DNA from: Carex sylvatica
Taxonomy: Eukaryota > Streptophyta > Magnoliopsida > Poales > Cyperaceae
NCBI GenBank assembly: GCA_964058845.1
Contig: CAXKVR010000164.1
Span: 1 to 64,000, forward strand
Direction: 5' to 3'
Length of the DNA: 64,000 bases
Position numbers and translations under genes: made by a program. Below, piece after piece: positions 13,873 through 25,956 of the stretch (the first letter of the stretch is position 1; each line of letters begins with the position of its first letter). The notes under the pieces were generated by a model, which worked only from the letters and a program-made list of their open reading frames with translations, had not been told where the DNA came from and ran no database searches.

Positions 13873-14272
13873 GTATTGGGTTAACAGATGTTGGAGTTAT
13901 AGTTGTATTTCTTGGTTGTTTACTTAATGTTATATCATTAGAATGGTTTCTAAATAAATCAGTTCATCAGTGGAGCTTTCGATTGTGTTGTAGATTCTGA
14001 GAGTCAATGTACCTTTTCAGGTTCTCAAAATCTATTATTATGAGAGTGTTTGCTAATTAGCCTAGTTTACTTCAGTCGAAATGCATGTGAATAAAGTGAA
14101 CAAAGGAAAAAGAAAATATCTCCAAATTTGGATAAATACCGTCCCACTGGCTCGTCACCTTTAACTAAACAATTGAATTGAAAAAATAAAATATTACATA
14201 AAAAAACAAATGTAACAGAGAATCAACAAATGTAAGAACAATTCTTACTACATATGACAGGAACAAAAATAC
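13873..14272. other. Convergent intergenic spacer between F3H and RH1
   Basis: A 400-bp spacer holds the 3' UTRs of both genes. AATAAA at about 13953-13958 (in CTAAATAAATC) is a candidate polyadenylation signal for F3H. No other feature was seen. Confidence 0.55.
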
Positions 14273-17200
14273 TCATGTCTTCTTATTCTCCTTCTTGTGT
14301 GGTTTTCTTTCTTTTACTCTATTTTGCTGCAGACTAATTCCATATTTTCTCCTTGTAGCCTCTGACTGGATCTTTTCTTTTAGTTTCTCCAAAGCTGTTC
14401 ATCAGAAAGCAAAAAAAAAAAAGACTCAATCAGAAACAGGACAGCATGGCTAAACACACAAATGCTAATTCTTTAAAGGTTTATAGGAAGGTCCAAGAAT
14501 ATATACCAATAGAATAAACTGGAACAAGGCTGTCTATAGACTGCTTGGGCAGCATGCGAAGAGTGCAAGTGTTATTCTCAGCTTTTTGAAGCATCGAGTC
14601 AAAACGCTTCACCTAGAGATATTTGTCAGAAATTAAATAAAGCTCAGCTGTAAAAACTGTTTTTATGTTTATTAAATACTAATGCAAACAAAACCCTTCA
14701 AAAATTAAGCAAGCTAATAAACCAGAATAAAAAAGGCAGGAGGGAACAAAGGGAAGGCAAATGACGAGATTCCTTTATTAAGCAGCAGTACAGATCAAAT
14801 GTAAACCACTACTAATTTTACTTGACACTTATGGTAAGAGAGAGAAAGAGCACACTCATTAACAATATATCATGTCATTACCTCATGCTTGCGAAGCATA
14901 GTAAAACATGAACCAGAGAGACCAGCCCGAGCAGTACGGCCAGCACGGTGTATGTACGTCTTAACATAAGATGGCATGTCATAATTTATTACATTTCTGA
15001 TCCCTTCTACATCCATTCCTCGAGTCATTGCATCTGTTGCTATAAGCACTTGGATTGTACCTTCTCTAAATGCTTCAAGTGTTTTGCTTCATTTATTAAA
15101 GAAAAAACTATGTATTAAGAAAAATTAAAATTATGAAACGAAAGCAAGACTTCCTTTGTAACCAATGATCAAAAGCAGGGACTCATCGAAAGACGTACCT
15201 TCTCACAGATTGTCTTTGTAAGCGTGAGTATTCACTGAACTGAAAAGGCAGATCTCCAAAACAATTCAGCAGTGTGCTTAGCCTGTGTGTTGATTCAACA
15301 GATGAAGTGAACACAATGCACTTCTCCCCTTGTAGTTCTCCAAGCAATGCAACTAAATGAAGAGGCTTCAATTTCGAGTTACATATCTACAACAAATATA
15401 CAAAACACTAGGATCAGAGGAAAAAGAAAGAACAACTAATGTCCAAACAATACAAGGATTAGGGCAGGAGCCCTCGGATAATTGAGTAATAATTAACAGA
15501 TCTGAAAATCACAACATATAGGTCGGTGCTAATACCGGAAAGAGTGGAAACGTACCATTAAGGCGCACTAATGGCACACACCAGTACCAGTTAAAATAAA
15601 TCCTTTTTAAAAAATAAAAAAAAAACTAGCAATAATGTTCAAGATTTGCTCCTCAAGCTTGACTAGTATGGTGGCACAATGAGGCTTGAGTGATGTTGTG
15701 AAGAGTTTTTCTTTTCTTTTTCGTGTGTGTGTGTAGACGGGGTGTTACTTTGGATTTAAGCTCCTCTTTGTGTAGGTCTGATGTTTTTCCAGATTAACGT
15801 CATGGGTTAGTAGGGGTGTTTGGACGGCTACTATTTAGTCATTCTACCAGTACTGCTTAATACAATTTATGGGTTCTCCTTAAAAAAATACCCATTCATA
15901 AGTCTCTTTTTAATACTTTTATTAACAAAAAAAAATGAGGGAGGGGAGGAATAGATATTTTAATGGAATTATACTTGGCAACCACTACCAAGATTTCAGA
16001 AAAGAAAATGACAGGGAGAGAGGGACGTATACCAGCTTAAAAGACTGTAATTTCTCAGGCAGCCTGTACCGTTTCATACCACTAGTGAGCAAAATGGGGT
16101 GATGTAAGTCAAGTTGAGAGAGCTTGCTTGGGTCTTGAGTGAGAGTAGCTGAAAGAATTATCTTCGTCAACCGGGGGGAGCATCTACCTTTAAACCCCCT
16201 TTCTACACCTCTGTGAAAAGCAAAAGAAGAGAACATTAATATATTTACAATATTAACACAATATCTTCTTTTGCGAGTGTGGGGAGAGAAGTTACGATCT
16301 CCTAATTGTAGCCAACGAACGAGGCATTGAGACTCCAGAAAAACTTTCACAAGTAAACAAATCCTGACTAGTGGAACTAGTGAGTTCAAGCACGGTAGGA
16401 AGCCATGATTGGTACGCCTCTCTCAACAGCCTGTCTGTCTCATCCACCACCTGAACCACCAAAAAATAGTAATATATCAGAAGATATACTTTTAATTCCA
16501 ATCATGTCATGCAAACCAAGTACATGGAAATATAAAATAAATCAAATCAAAATGGTACAATTAAAATACCAAAAAACGAAGATGCTCCAAGCTGAATCCC
16601 TTGGTCATGGTAATGTGATCCATTAATCTACCGGGAGTTGCCACCAAAATATCAACTGAAGTCTGTGGTTCAATTTGGGCAACATATTCTGGGTCGAGGC
16701 TTGAATATCTCTCTAACCTGGGCCTTTTTATAAGTGAGGAAATTTCATCAGCAATCGATGATTGACCAACTGCCGACCCAACAGTTAAGCCCACAGCTGG
16801 CGCAATTGCCTCAAATACCTTTTTCACCTAAAACATTAAGAAAACAAAGAGGTGGTAAACATGTGTTTTAAGGAAAATGGTCAATTTGCATTTGGGTTTC
16901 AGACAAGTTGGGTTTGGAGTTCAAGTCATTCCAGGTTGTAACCACAACAAACCTTATTAGAAGTAATACTTAAAAGTTCATCTTTATTCATTCATTCTTT
17001 CTATTCCGTGAAGATTGGGTTACTTTTTCATAAACACCAGCTAATTTATCATTCCTGATGCAAACTTTGTTCATCACGTGGCCGTATCTGTGGAAAGATA
17101 AGGAGACTTAAATTCATCATTTGTCTGCAACTCTGCATTTCCTTGATGACAAATTTTTTGTTGGTGTCAACTTCTTCCAATAACCTTGGATTTCTGTTCA

Positions 17201-18024
17201 TAGGTTTATGGTAAACTATTTGTCAGTTGCTTTGGTTCAGATACCTAATAATTACCAGTTAAGCATTGATTCAGGTTGGTCAATGGATATTCATATTCCT
17301 AAGAAAAAAAAATGGTCCCTTCAGATTGGACTATGTCACAGAGTTGTGCCTTTTCGAGCTCTATTAATACCAGGCTTCACGGGATTGATACAGTTTCATC
17401 CGTATAGAAAGGTGTATAACTAAGGAGTACCACATGGCTGGTACCAAACTGGTACAGTACAGTACAGAAAGAAAATATCTTACTAAAACCTGAAAATCTG
17501 ATTAAACCACAGGTCTCAACAAAACAACTGGTATGAGTTCAGCGCATTCATGACTGAAAGGTACTAAAAATTGGTATTTAAATTGAGTGTACCTGCAAAG
17601 CAAGGTCACGAGTAGGCAGCACAACTAAGGCGCGGAGACATCTGATTTTGCGGGTGCACAGTGATTGCACGATAGGTAAAGCATAAGCTAGGGTCTTGCC
17701 ACTTCCAGTAGGAGAATTCACACAGATGTCTCTCTCGAAGCCACCTGGACCAATTGTTTCAAGCAATACTGCCAGCTGTACCGGGAATAGGGATTCAATT
17801 TGCATCGTACGCAATGCATCCACCAATCTACAAATCCATGCAGAATGGTAAGGAAATAAATTCAATGCAAATTTGCTCCTGTCAGGAAATAGAATCGAAG
17901 GGTACAAATGTTACCTGGGATCGAGACAGTTAACATGATCGAGGGATTCTTCTTCGAATTGGTCGATGTCGACCGGATATCTCATCCATGGCAGATGAGC
18001 AACTCTCTTTTGAGTCACCTCCAT
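14273..18024 (-). CDS. RH1: DEAD-box ATP-dependent RNA helicase, RH1 type, 9 exons
   Basis: In transcript order the exons are 17915-18024, 17593-17827, 16570-16827, 16296-16450, 16033-16210, 15199-15386, 14882-15086, 14507-14612 and 14273-14394. All junctions are GT-AG and in frame, giving 518 residues. It should unwind or remodel RNA using ATP; the specific substrate is unknown. Motif I is SPTGSGKT (about 75-82), Ia PTRDLALQ (108-115), then ATPGRLMD in exon 3. Motif II is VVDETD (202-207), so DETD replaces the classical DEAD. Motif III is SAT (273-275), then [11 protein letters not shown] (391-401) and motif [12 protein letters not shown] (421-430). The C-terminus is basic ([18 protein letters not shown]). 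DETD and the segment GVERGFKG point to the plant RH1 subgroup. The start [20 protein letters not shown] is the first ATG of exon 1. The 5' half is duplicated at 21.8-24.4 kb. Confidence 0.95.
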
Positions 18025-18416
18025 TTCTCTCCAGTTGGAAGATGGTTAGGGTTTAGAGGGTTTTAGTGTTTTTCAGAAAGAGAAAGGGAGGGGTGGAAAG
18101 AGAGAGACTAGACTCCAGCCCTGCCCGTCTAATCTGACGGAACCCGAACCCAAACCCGCCAAGTCTGAAGTGAACTGTTTTTTGGGTGCTACATCACCCC
18201 ATTAGGATGTTACACGGTCACCTGAACCGTGCAGAGTTGCGGACTCGAGAAGTGGGATCCAAATCCGCTCCTCCGTGCTTCTGTCACAATCAGAGATGAA
18301 ATTGATGAGGGTTAATGCTGATTTGGGGAAAAAACAGTTAACCGTTAGAATGGAGAAGGAAGAAGGGAATCGGGGCAGCCCGACATTTGAAAATGAAGAG
18401 CTGCAGGTGGGGTCTG
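18025..18416 (-). promoter_or_regulatory. RH1 leader and upstream region
   Basis: The 5' flank of RH1 is conserved almost base for base at 23997-24386 in the duplicate, so promoter and leader were copied with the gene. GA-rich leader sequence lies at 18070-18110. No clear TATA box was identified. Similarity to the duplicate stops at about 18416. Confidence 0.5.
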
Positions 18417-18597
18417 ACCTAAGGGTAATGACCGATGCAGCAATTTTGTCAAATTTTGAAAATGAAGAGCTACACCCTTGTTGTTAGGATTCTTCTCATT
18501 GGGACATACTTCTACGTACCCATGCAGCAATTTTGTCAAATTCTATCTAGAACCTGATTTATCATCTAAATAAATGCAATGCAGTAAAAGGGGTAAC

Positions 18598-18711
18598 CTT
18601 AGAATTGTTTAAAGCTGATCTTTCGCCTCTTGGTGAAATGGGGATACTAACTCTTGCCTCTAAACTTTTCTTCAAGGTACCATTCTCATCACGAAGTTTA
18701 GACAGTTGTTC
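18598..18711 (-). pseudogene. Isolated coiled-coil exon, probable gene fragment
   Basis: On the minus strand a 114-nt open stretch is bounded by a good acceptor (TATGACAG) and donor (AAG/GTTACC). It reads 38 codons without a stop. It begins EQLSKLRDENGTLKKSLEAR, a heptad-like charged coiled coil, followed by a Ser/Pro/Arg-rich tail (ISPRGERSALNNSK). No neighbouring exons were found within several kb. It looks like one exon of a golgin- or kinesin-like protein stranded by rearrangement or transposon capture. The parent gene is not identified. Confidence 0.5.
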
Positions 18712-18950
18712 CTGTCATAATACAACATAGTACAATTTTGAATAAAACTCACAATTAAATGACAGAGAAATATAAACTGATGCCCTTGTGTGAAAAAATC
18801 CATGACTTAGAAATAGAAATAAAATCTGTAGAAATGTGAAATTTGACCCATAACTATGCTAAAGACCCTAACTGACCCTCAACTATGCTAAAGACCCTCT
18901 ACCATTTTTATAGCTCCTGAATCAATACCCATTAGTTCAGCCTCCATACA

Positions 18951-21813
18951 CTACTAAAAATATATGGCTAAGTTGAAAAAAAAAAAAAAAAAATACAAGA
19001 AATGTTTGGTGTTAATTTCAATTAAGTAGACGACAAACATGCACAACAAAACAAAAACATACAAAAGGAACAACATATAATATATAAATTCCTCGGGATA
19101 ACATAATCTCAATTCCTGACACTTACCCTCTGTCATATTCTTTCTTATATACAAATATTTTCTTCTATTGATTACTTTAAACAAAAAAAAAGATAAAAAT
19201 CATAGTCCTAAGATGTTACCAAAATTACTTGTGTTACTGCAAAAGATTATTCACAGTCAGTGGCGAAGCTAGGAATTTTGTTAGGGGTAAGCAAGCATAA
19301 CTATATAAATAGTTGCAAAAAAAAACATGAGCATTTAGGTATAAAACAACATCCTGTTAGAAGCCGGAACCAAAACCTAATCAAAACTCAAAATTAAGCA
19401 TAAAATGAGCATTTAGGTACAAACCTCATGTCATTCTGATTTTTCTACAATTAATACTGAAGTTTTGAAGTTCACCTTTTAAAAATGTATATACTGGTAT
19501 TGTACCTCTGGCACTTTTAATCTGTGTTGCATTTAACATACTGTTTGACACACCTAGAAAATCCAAAAAATAATGAAACTTCACCAGTGTCTATATCTTT
19601 AAGTCTATGAATTTCAGAAACTAAAAACACTCAACTTGGAGTTGGTACATTGTTCTGTGCAAAAATAACAAAGCAGGTTGTCAAAATGACCAAAGTTGCC
19701 CCTTACATTATGTACATTAGTGTAATAAATAGCAAATAAATTGTAAAAATTATGAAATTAAATATATAAGTGAGCATTTTTATACTTGAAATTAGAGATT
19801 GATTTGGTTCGACAAATAACCTCAGACAAAAAATAAATCTACCCTTTTTCACCATAGCAAAATCTCAATACTGTTCATGTTCTCCAACCAAAAATGTAAC
19901 CCACTAACCTCCAATTTTCACAAAAATCTAACACGAAATGAGATTAAGACCAATACACAAATCAGATTTGAACATATTCATTTTTTTTCAATATCAAGTT
20001 ATAAGCAACCTCACTGAATCATAATCATCAAAATTTAAGTCAATATCTCAGCCATTGACAGCCAATTTTCACAAAAATCTCACACAAAATGAGACTATGA
20101 CCAACAATATACAATTCAAATTGCTTCAGCAATTCAAAGAATCTAGGCAGCAATACTCAATTTTAATAGAATCAAGCTGCTGGAATACAGAGGAAGGGAT
20201 TTACAGAACAACAGTAGAGGCGGCAAGGGTTAGCTACTTAGCGGGCACAGGCGGAAGTGGGAACAGGCGGCGCGGCGATCAGCAGTAACAGGCGACGGCG
20301 CGGCGCGACGATTCTTTTCTTCCCGCAGGAGCAGGAGCAGGAGCAGGCGGAGGCGATACTTTTCTTCGGGCGGCGATTTTTTTTTTTTTTTTTTCTTTTC
20401 TTCGCGCAGGCGTTGCTCTCAGTAGGGTTGAGATTTTTTTTTTTTCTGGGCTCTGGGTTATTTGGTTTGAGTTCTGAGCTCTGGGGTCAAACCCAATAAT
20501 TTGGGGTAGGCAAATTTATAAAAAGGCCCGGTCCAATTTATTTTTTTTTTTCAAGGGTAGGCACTATTAAAAAAACCTAGCTTCAGTGAACTAGCTCTCT
20601 GCAGTGAACTAGCTTCGCCTCTGTTCACAGTGATGTTGATGTTGTTCGTTCTTAGCAAAACCTATTTAAAAAAAAAACAATATATTTGTTAAACTCAAAT
20701 TTCTTTAATTAATTTTAACCCTTTCTAGAACAATTATTCGGTTCTTGCTTCAAAATGTATTCTATTCAAATTATTGAACAAAATAGACGTATCAAAAATC
20801 TAGATATCACAAGATCAAACATCACCTAACATATTCTGTGTTGATCACTTCTACCAGTTCACGAAGGAACAGTAACAACTAGCCACCTAATTTATAAATG
20901 AAAAATACAGTATAGGAAAGTTTATCTCTAATCCTCAAAACCTTGTATGACAGATATCTACGATATGAAAACTATCATGCGAATCCCAGAGCATAGAAAA
21001 TATCAAAAGGAAAAGAAATTGGACAGCAATAAGTATATTAACGGTTTGCAAGAAAAATACACCGGCAACAAATTGGACAGCAATAAGTACAGAATGATAC
21101 CAATCTAAGAAATGGAGGAAAAGAAATAACGAATTCAACAGAAATAACAGCTCGAATTCAAGATTTAAGTAAGCACTAATGGCTATTTTACTCAAATCAA
21201 ACAAAACAAAACTTTAATCTCAAAAGAATCGAGCAAAACTTGATCTAGCTGAAGCAATAGAGAAGATGTTGCTGATCCAGCTGGTCGGTGGTCGAGAGGA
21301 GAGGAGGAGATCGAGAATGGAGAGGAGAGGAGGAGATCGAGAAAGGGTCGATGGGCGAACGGAGAGGAGAAGAGAACTCCCGTAGAACTCGGTGGCCGAA
21401 CGAAGAGGAGAGGAGGAGATCCCGTAGGACTCGGTGATTTTTTCAACGATTTTTCAGACGGCGTTTGATTTTTTCTTTTTCAGCAATTTTTTCTTTTTTT
21501 TTGGCTTAGGGTTAGAGAAAATGCGGGAGGAGAAGAGAACGACAGAGAAGGAATGTGCGATTTTGAAGGGGGGTCTTCTGTGATCGGGACAAATCGGTCC
21601 CAGAAGGATAAGGCATTGGTAGTAGAAGAGTCCGTCTCCGATGTTTTTAAGACTGGGACAAATCGGTCCCAGAAGGGTAAAGTGTCGGTTGCAGAAGAGT
21701 TCGTCTCCGATGTTTTAAATTTTTTTTTTTTTTTGGTTTTTTGGGGGTCTTCTGCGACCGGCAATCGGACCGGTCGCAGAAAACAGTCGCAGATGACTAG
21801 TTTTGTTGTAGTG
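18951..21813. mobile_element. CACTA-type element (right end clear, left end tentative)
   Basis: The right end, read on the minus strand, is CACTACAACAAAACTAGTCA followed by TCTGCGAC-type motifs, the En/Spm terminal pattern. Subterminal repeats such as GGGACAAATCGGTCCCAGAA occur at about 21586 and 21656. It is followed by TAG (21814-21816), the same three bases found at the uninterrupted site in RH1 exon 5 (16083-16085). A possible left end CACTACTAAAAAT lies at 18951, but the base triplet before it (ATA) does not match TAG, so the left boundary may belong to another element or have been rearranged. A hAT element is nested inside. No transposase was seen. Confidence 0.55.
19258..20623. mobile_element. 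Non-autonomous hAT element, 1.37 kb
   Basis: Termini CAGTGGCGAAGCTAGG and, inverted, CAGAGGCGAAGCTAG, with a perfect 8-bp TSD TTCACAGT (19250-19257 and 20624-20631). The interior is AT-rich to 20220, then a GC-rich GGCGGCG/GCAGGAGCAG tract to about 20350 with T-runs after it. Short open frames over that tract are compositional. No transposase is visible. Confidence 0.9.
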
Positions 21814-21816
21814 TAG

Positions 21817-23996
21817 TGAGCAAAATGGAGTGATGTAAGTCAAGTTGAGAGAGCTTGATTGAGTCTTTAGTGAGAGTAGCTGAAAGAATTAACTTCATCA
21901 ATCAGGGGGAGCTTCTACCTTTAAACCCCCTTTCTACACCTTTGTGAAAAGTAAAAGAAGAGACAACATTAATATATTTACAATATTAACACAATATCTT
22001 TTTTTGCGAGTGTGGGGAGAGAATTTACAATCTCCTAATTGTAGCCAACGAACGAGGCATTGAGACTCCAGAAAAACTTTCTCAAGTAAACAAATCCTTA
22101 TTAGTGAAACTAGTGAGTTCAAGCACAGTAGGAAACAATGATTAGTACGCTTCTCTCAACAGCCTGTCTGTCTCATCCACCACTTAAACCACCAAATAGT
22201 AATATATCAGAAGATATACTTTCAATTCCAATCATGTCAGGCAAACAAAGTACATGGAAATATAAAATAAATCAAATCAAAATGGTACAATTGAAATACC
22301 AAAAAACAAAGATGCTCCAAGCTGAATCCAATGGTCATGGTAATGTGATCCATTAGGCTATGTTTGGTTGTGGAGTAAGAGGTGGAGTAAACCCCTTACT
22401 CCACGATTAAAGAGCCAAACGAGGAGTAAAATAGAAAGAGTAAGATGGAGTAAGAAGTGAGCTAAACCGGAGTAACTTACTCCACCTAGAGAGGTGGTTT
22501 AGCTTACTCCACCAAACATAATTAACTTACTTCACCTTAGCTTGGAGTAAGCAATTTACTCCGGTTTAAAGTTACTCCACAACCAAACATGACCTTAATC
22601 TACTAAGAGTTGCCACCAAAATATCAATTGAAGTCTGTGCTAATTTGGGCAACATATTCTGGGTCGAGGCTTGAATATCTCTGTAACCTGGGCCTTTTTA
22701 TAAGTAAGGAAATGTCACCAGCAATCGATGATTGACCAACTGCCGACCCAACAGTTAAGCCCACAGCTGGCGCAATTGCCTCAAATACCTTTTTCACCTA
22801 AAACATTGAGAAAACAAAGAGGTGGTAAACATATGTTTTAAGGAATATGGTCAATTTGCATTTGGGTTTCAAACAAGTCGGGTTTGGAGTTCAAGTCATT
22901 CCAGATTGTAACCACAACAAACCTTATTAGAAGTAATACTTAAAAGTTCATCTTTATTCATTCATTCTTTCTATTCCGTGAAGATTGGGTTACTTTTTCA
23001 TAAACACCAGCTAATTTATCATTCCTGATGCAAACTTTGTTCATCACGTGGCCGTATCTGTGGAAAGATAAGGAGACTTAAATTCATCATTTGTCCGCAA
23101 CTATGCATTTCCTTGATGACAAATTTTTTGTTGGTGTCAACTTCTTCTTCCAATAACCTTGGATTTCTGTCCATAGATTTATGGTAAACTATTTGTCAGT
23201 TGCTTTGGTTCAGGTACCTAATAATTACCAGTTAAGCATTGATTCAGGTTGGTCATTGGATATTCATATTCCTAAGAAAAAAAATGGTCCCTTCAGATTG
23301 GACTATGTCACAGAGTTGTGCCTTTTCGAGCTCTATTAATACCAGGCTTCACGGGATTGATAAAGTTTCATCCGTATAGAAAGGTGTATAACTAAGGAGT
23401 ACCACATGGCTGGTACCAAACTGGTACAGTACAGTACAGAAAGAAAATATCTTACTAAAACCTGAAAATCTGATTAAACCACAGGTCTCAACAAAACAAC
23501 TGGTATGAGTTCAGCGCATTCATGACTGAAAGGTACTAAAAATTGGTATTTAAATTGAGTGTACCTACAAAGCAAGGTTACAAGTAGGCAGCAAAACTAA
23601 GGTGCGGAGGCATATGATTTTGCGGGTGCACAGCGATTGCACGATAGGTAAAGCATAAGCTAAGGTCTTGCTACTTCCAGTAGAAGAATTCACACAGATG
23701 CCTCTCTCGAAGCCACCTGGACCAATTGTTTCAAGCAATACTGCCAGTTGTACCGAGAATAGGGATTCAATTTGCATCGTACGCAATGCCTCCACCAATC
23801 TACAAATCCATACAGAATGGTAAGAAAATAAATTTAATGCAAATTTGCTCCTGTCAGGAAACAAAATCGAAGGGTACAAATATTACATGGGATCGAGACA
23901 ATTAACATGATCGAGGGATTCTTCTTGAAATTGGTCGATGTCGACCGGATATCTCATCCATGGTAGATGAGCAATTCTCTTTTTAGCCACCTCCAT
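21817..23996 (-). pseudogene. RH1 pseudogene (5' half only)
   Basis: The duplicate contains copies of exons 1-4 and part of exon 5; exons 6-9, with the C-terminal helicase domain, are missing. Damage relative to 14273-18024: the exon 1 donor context CCAG/GT became CCAT/GT; motif I GSGKT became [13 protein letters not shown] became PTCNLAL followed by TAG (23565-23567); exon 3 carries a 2-nt deletion near 22640 and a 239-bp MITE; the exon 4 acceptor CAG changed to AAG with loss of a base; exon 4 has TAA at 22142-22144; exon 5 is cut off by the CACTA end. It cannot encode a helicase. The copied promoter might still drive a non-coding or antisense-like transcript, which is inference. Confidence 0.94.
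22356..22594. mobile_element. Tourist-like (PIF/Harbinger) MITE in pseudogene exon 3
   Basis: A 239-bp element with termini GGCTATGTTTGGTTGTGGAG and GGTCATGTTTGGTTGTGGAG (inverted), with TSD TTA at 22353-22355 and 22595-22597. The intact paralogue has the empty site (CCATTAATCTACC near 16621-16633), so insertion followed the helicase duplication. Confidence 0.95.
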
Positions 23997-24461
23997 TTCT
24001 CTCAAGTTGGGTGATGGTTAGGGTTTAGAGGGTTTTAGTGTTTTTTAGAAAGAGAAAGGAAGGAGTGGAAAGAGAAACACTGGACTCCTGCTCTGCCCGT
24101 CTAATCTGATGGAACCCGAACCTGAACCCGCCAAGTCTGAAGTGAACTATTTTTTAGGTGCTACATCACCCCATTAGGATATTACCCGGTCATCCGAACC
24201 GTGCAGAGTTGCGGACTCGAGAAGTGGGATCCAAATCCGCTCCTCCGTGCTTCTGTCACAATCAGAGATGAAATTGATGAGGGTTAATGCTGATTTGGGG
24301 AAAAAATGGTTAGCCGTTAGAATGGAGAAGGAAGAAATGAATCGGGGCAGCCCGACATTTGAAAATGAAGAGCTGCAAGTGGGGTCGCCTCTGTCAGAAA
24401 TGGAGACGTCTAAAACGACAAAGGCTGGAGAGGTCCTTCTATTTGATGGTTAGTAGTTTGT

Positions 24462-25380
24462 AGAGGTGCTACTTTTACCCGATTACCCGGATCCGACCTG
24501 GATCCGATTAATTTGGATAGGGTATGGTTTAAAAAATATAACTGATTAAATTATGGGTACGGTTACAAAATTAATAATTTAATATCCGACCCGGATCCGA
24601 ACCGTAACCGATACCGTAATGGGTAGTATATGGGTTTCATTTAATTATCCAACCCATAACCGAACCCGACCCGATACCAATATAAATACCCGATAAAACA
24701 TATATTAATAACTATTAATATATAAAAATAAAACTTTGAATATTAATTTTTGCACAAGTCGTGGTGAGCCCAGTACTTTTTTGAATATGAGAAAATAGAA
24801 TGCAGTCACATATTCGCTATGTTTATACACATAGATGGATGCCAAATTTATTCCTTCCATAACATCCGCATTAATTTTTTAAATAAAATTTATTACTATG
24901 AATACATCCTTCAATATTTGCCTTGATATTCTCTGCATAATAATGAAAATTTATTGCTCGAATTGATATGTCATTTCTATAAATTATTACTATTTCATTC
25001 ATAGATGATTTAAACCATAGAAAAAAAAATCGTCATCTCCAATATTTTACTTTCTAAAAATTATATCTCTTTTTTAATATTTTTATTTTCAAAAGTTTAT
25101 TTCTCTCCATCCTCCTTTTTGTGACATATACCCTCTGCGGATCTGGAACCGCTCCGTATCCGAACCGGACTCGATAATCTACAAACAAGTTATGAGTATC
25201 TATCTACCCAGAACCGAAGGACTGGACCCAAAATATCTACAGATAGATAGGTATCCGAATCTGGACCCGACCCGATTTGAAACAAATAAGTATATGGATC
25301 GAAATTTGAACCCGAACACTTTTATGATACGGATCCAAATATAATAGTATCCGGACCCGACCCGACCTGATAGCACCTCG
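24462..25380. mobile_element. Non-autonomous DNA element inside the left LTR
   Basis: About 919 bp interrupt the left LTR. Ends AGAGGTGCTA and, inverted, CGAGGTGCTA form short inverted repeats. The LTR sequence AGTAGTTTGT before and AGAAGTTTGT after is a near-perfect duplication of 8-10 bp, so a hAT-like element is likely. Both subterminal regions are rich in ACCCGA/TCGGGT motifs. No coding sequence was seen. Confidence 0.72.
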
Positions 25381-25740
25381 AGAAGTTTGTTAGTTTCTGC
25401 CATTTGCCAGAGCTGCAATCGTGGTTCAATTGTGTGAATTGTTTTACCATTTACCAAATTACTTTTTCTGGTATGATCGTCTATAAATAGGTCATCGTTG
25501 TAATTATTTGGACATGTCAATTTTAATGAAAAGTTACTCTTTCGTTTTCTTACTCTCTCTCGCCATTGTTGACCCATTTTATCTATTTCAATGAAATTCG
25601 TCCTAATAGCTCTCTCTAAGGCTCAATTGCGATTTTAATTTGTATCGTCAGACTTTGAGTTTGACATTTAGTATCAGAGCACCATCGATCACAGCTGGAA
25701 AAACATAGAAACACCAAGGTGCGACGGTTGATCATGGCTA

Positions 25741-25956
25741 CTCACGCGGATTGATACAATGTCATCCATATAGAAAGATGTATAACTAAGGAGTACCACG
25801 TGGCTGGTACCAAACTGGTACAGTATAGTACAGAAAGAAAATATCTTACTAAAACCTGGAAATCTGATTAAACCACAGGTCTCAACAAAACAACTGGTAT
25901 GAGTTCAGCGCATTCATGACTAAAAGGTACTAAAAACTGGTATTTAAATTGAGTGT
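25741..25956 (-). pseudogene. Third copy: RH1 intron 2 fragment
   Basis: About 215 bp match 17376-17590, the part of RH1 intron 2 next to exon 2, and the same stretch of the pseudogene (23322-23562). The match stops at the exon 2 donor (GAGTGT in all copies), and exon sequence is absent. It sits a few bases after the presumptive gag ATG of the LTR element. 25957-27107 is AT-rich sequence of unknown origin. Confidence 0.9.

Larger units (their letters stand above)
21814..24386 (-). repeat. Segmental duplicate of the RH1 5' half
   Basis: This segment matches 16083-18416 in the same orientation, from inside exon 5 through introns 1-4 and exon 1 to about 390 bp of 5' flank. It differs by scattered substitutions, small indels and one 239-bp MITE. 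Its left edge coincides with the CACTA end and its right edge with an LTR insertion. High identity even in introns (for example 16850-17590 against 22800-23560) indicates a recent duplication. Confidence 0.95.

Noticed and set aside
15390..16032. Possible extra exon in the long RH1 intron 5
   Set aside because: Exons 5 and 6 already join in frame and match the family; nothing helicase-like lies between them.
20257..20499. Gln/Ala/Phe-rich open frame in the hAT element
   Set aside because: Produced by GCAGGAGCAG repeats and T-runs; no family resemblance.
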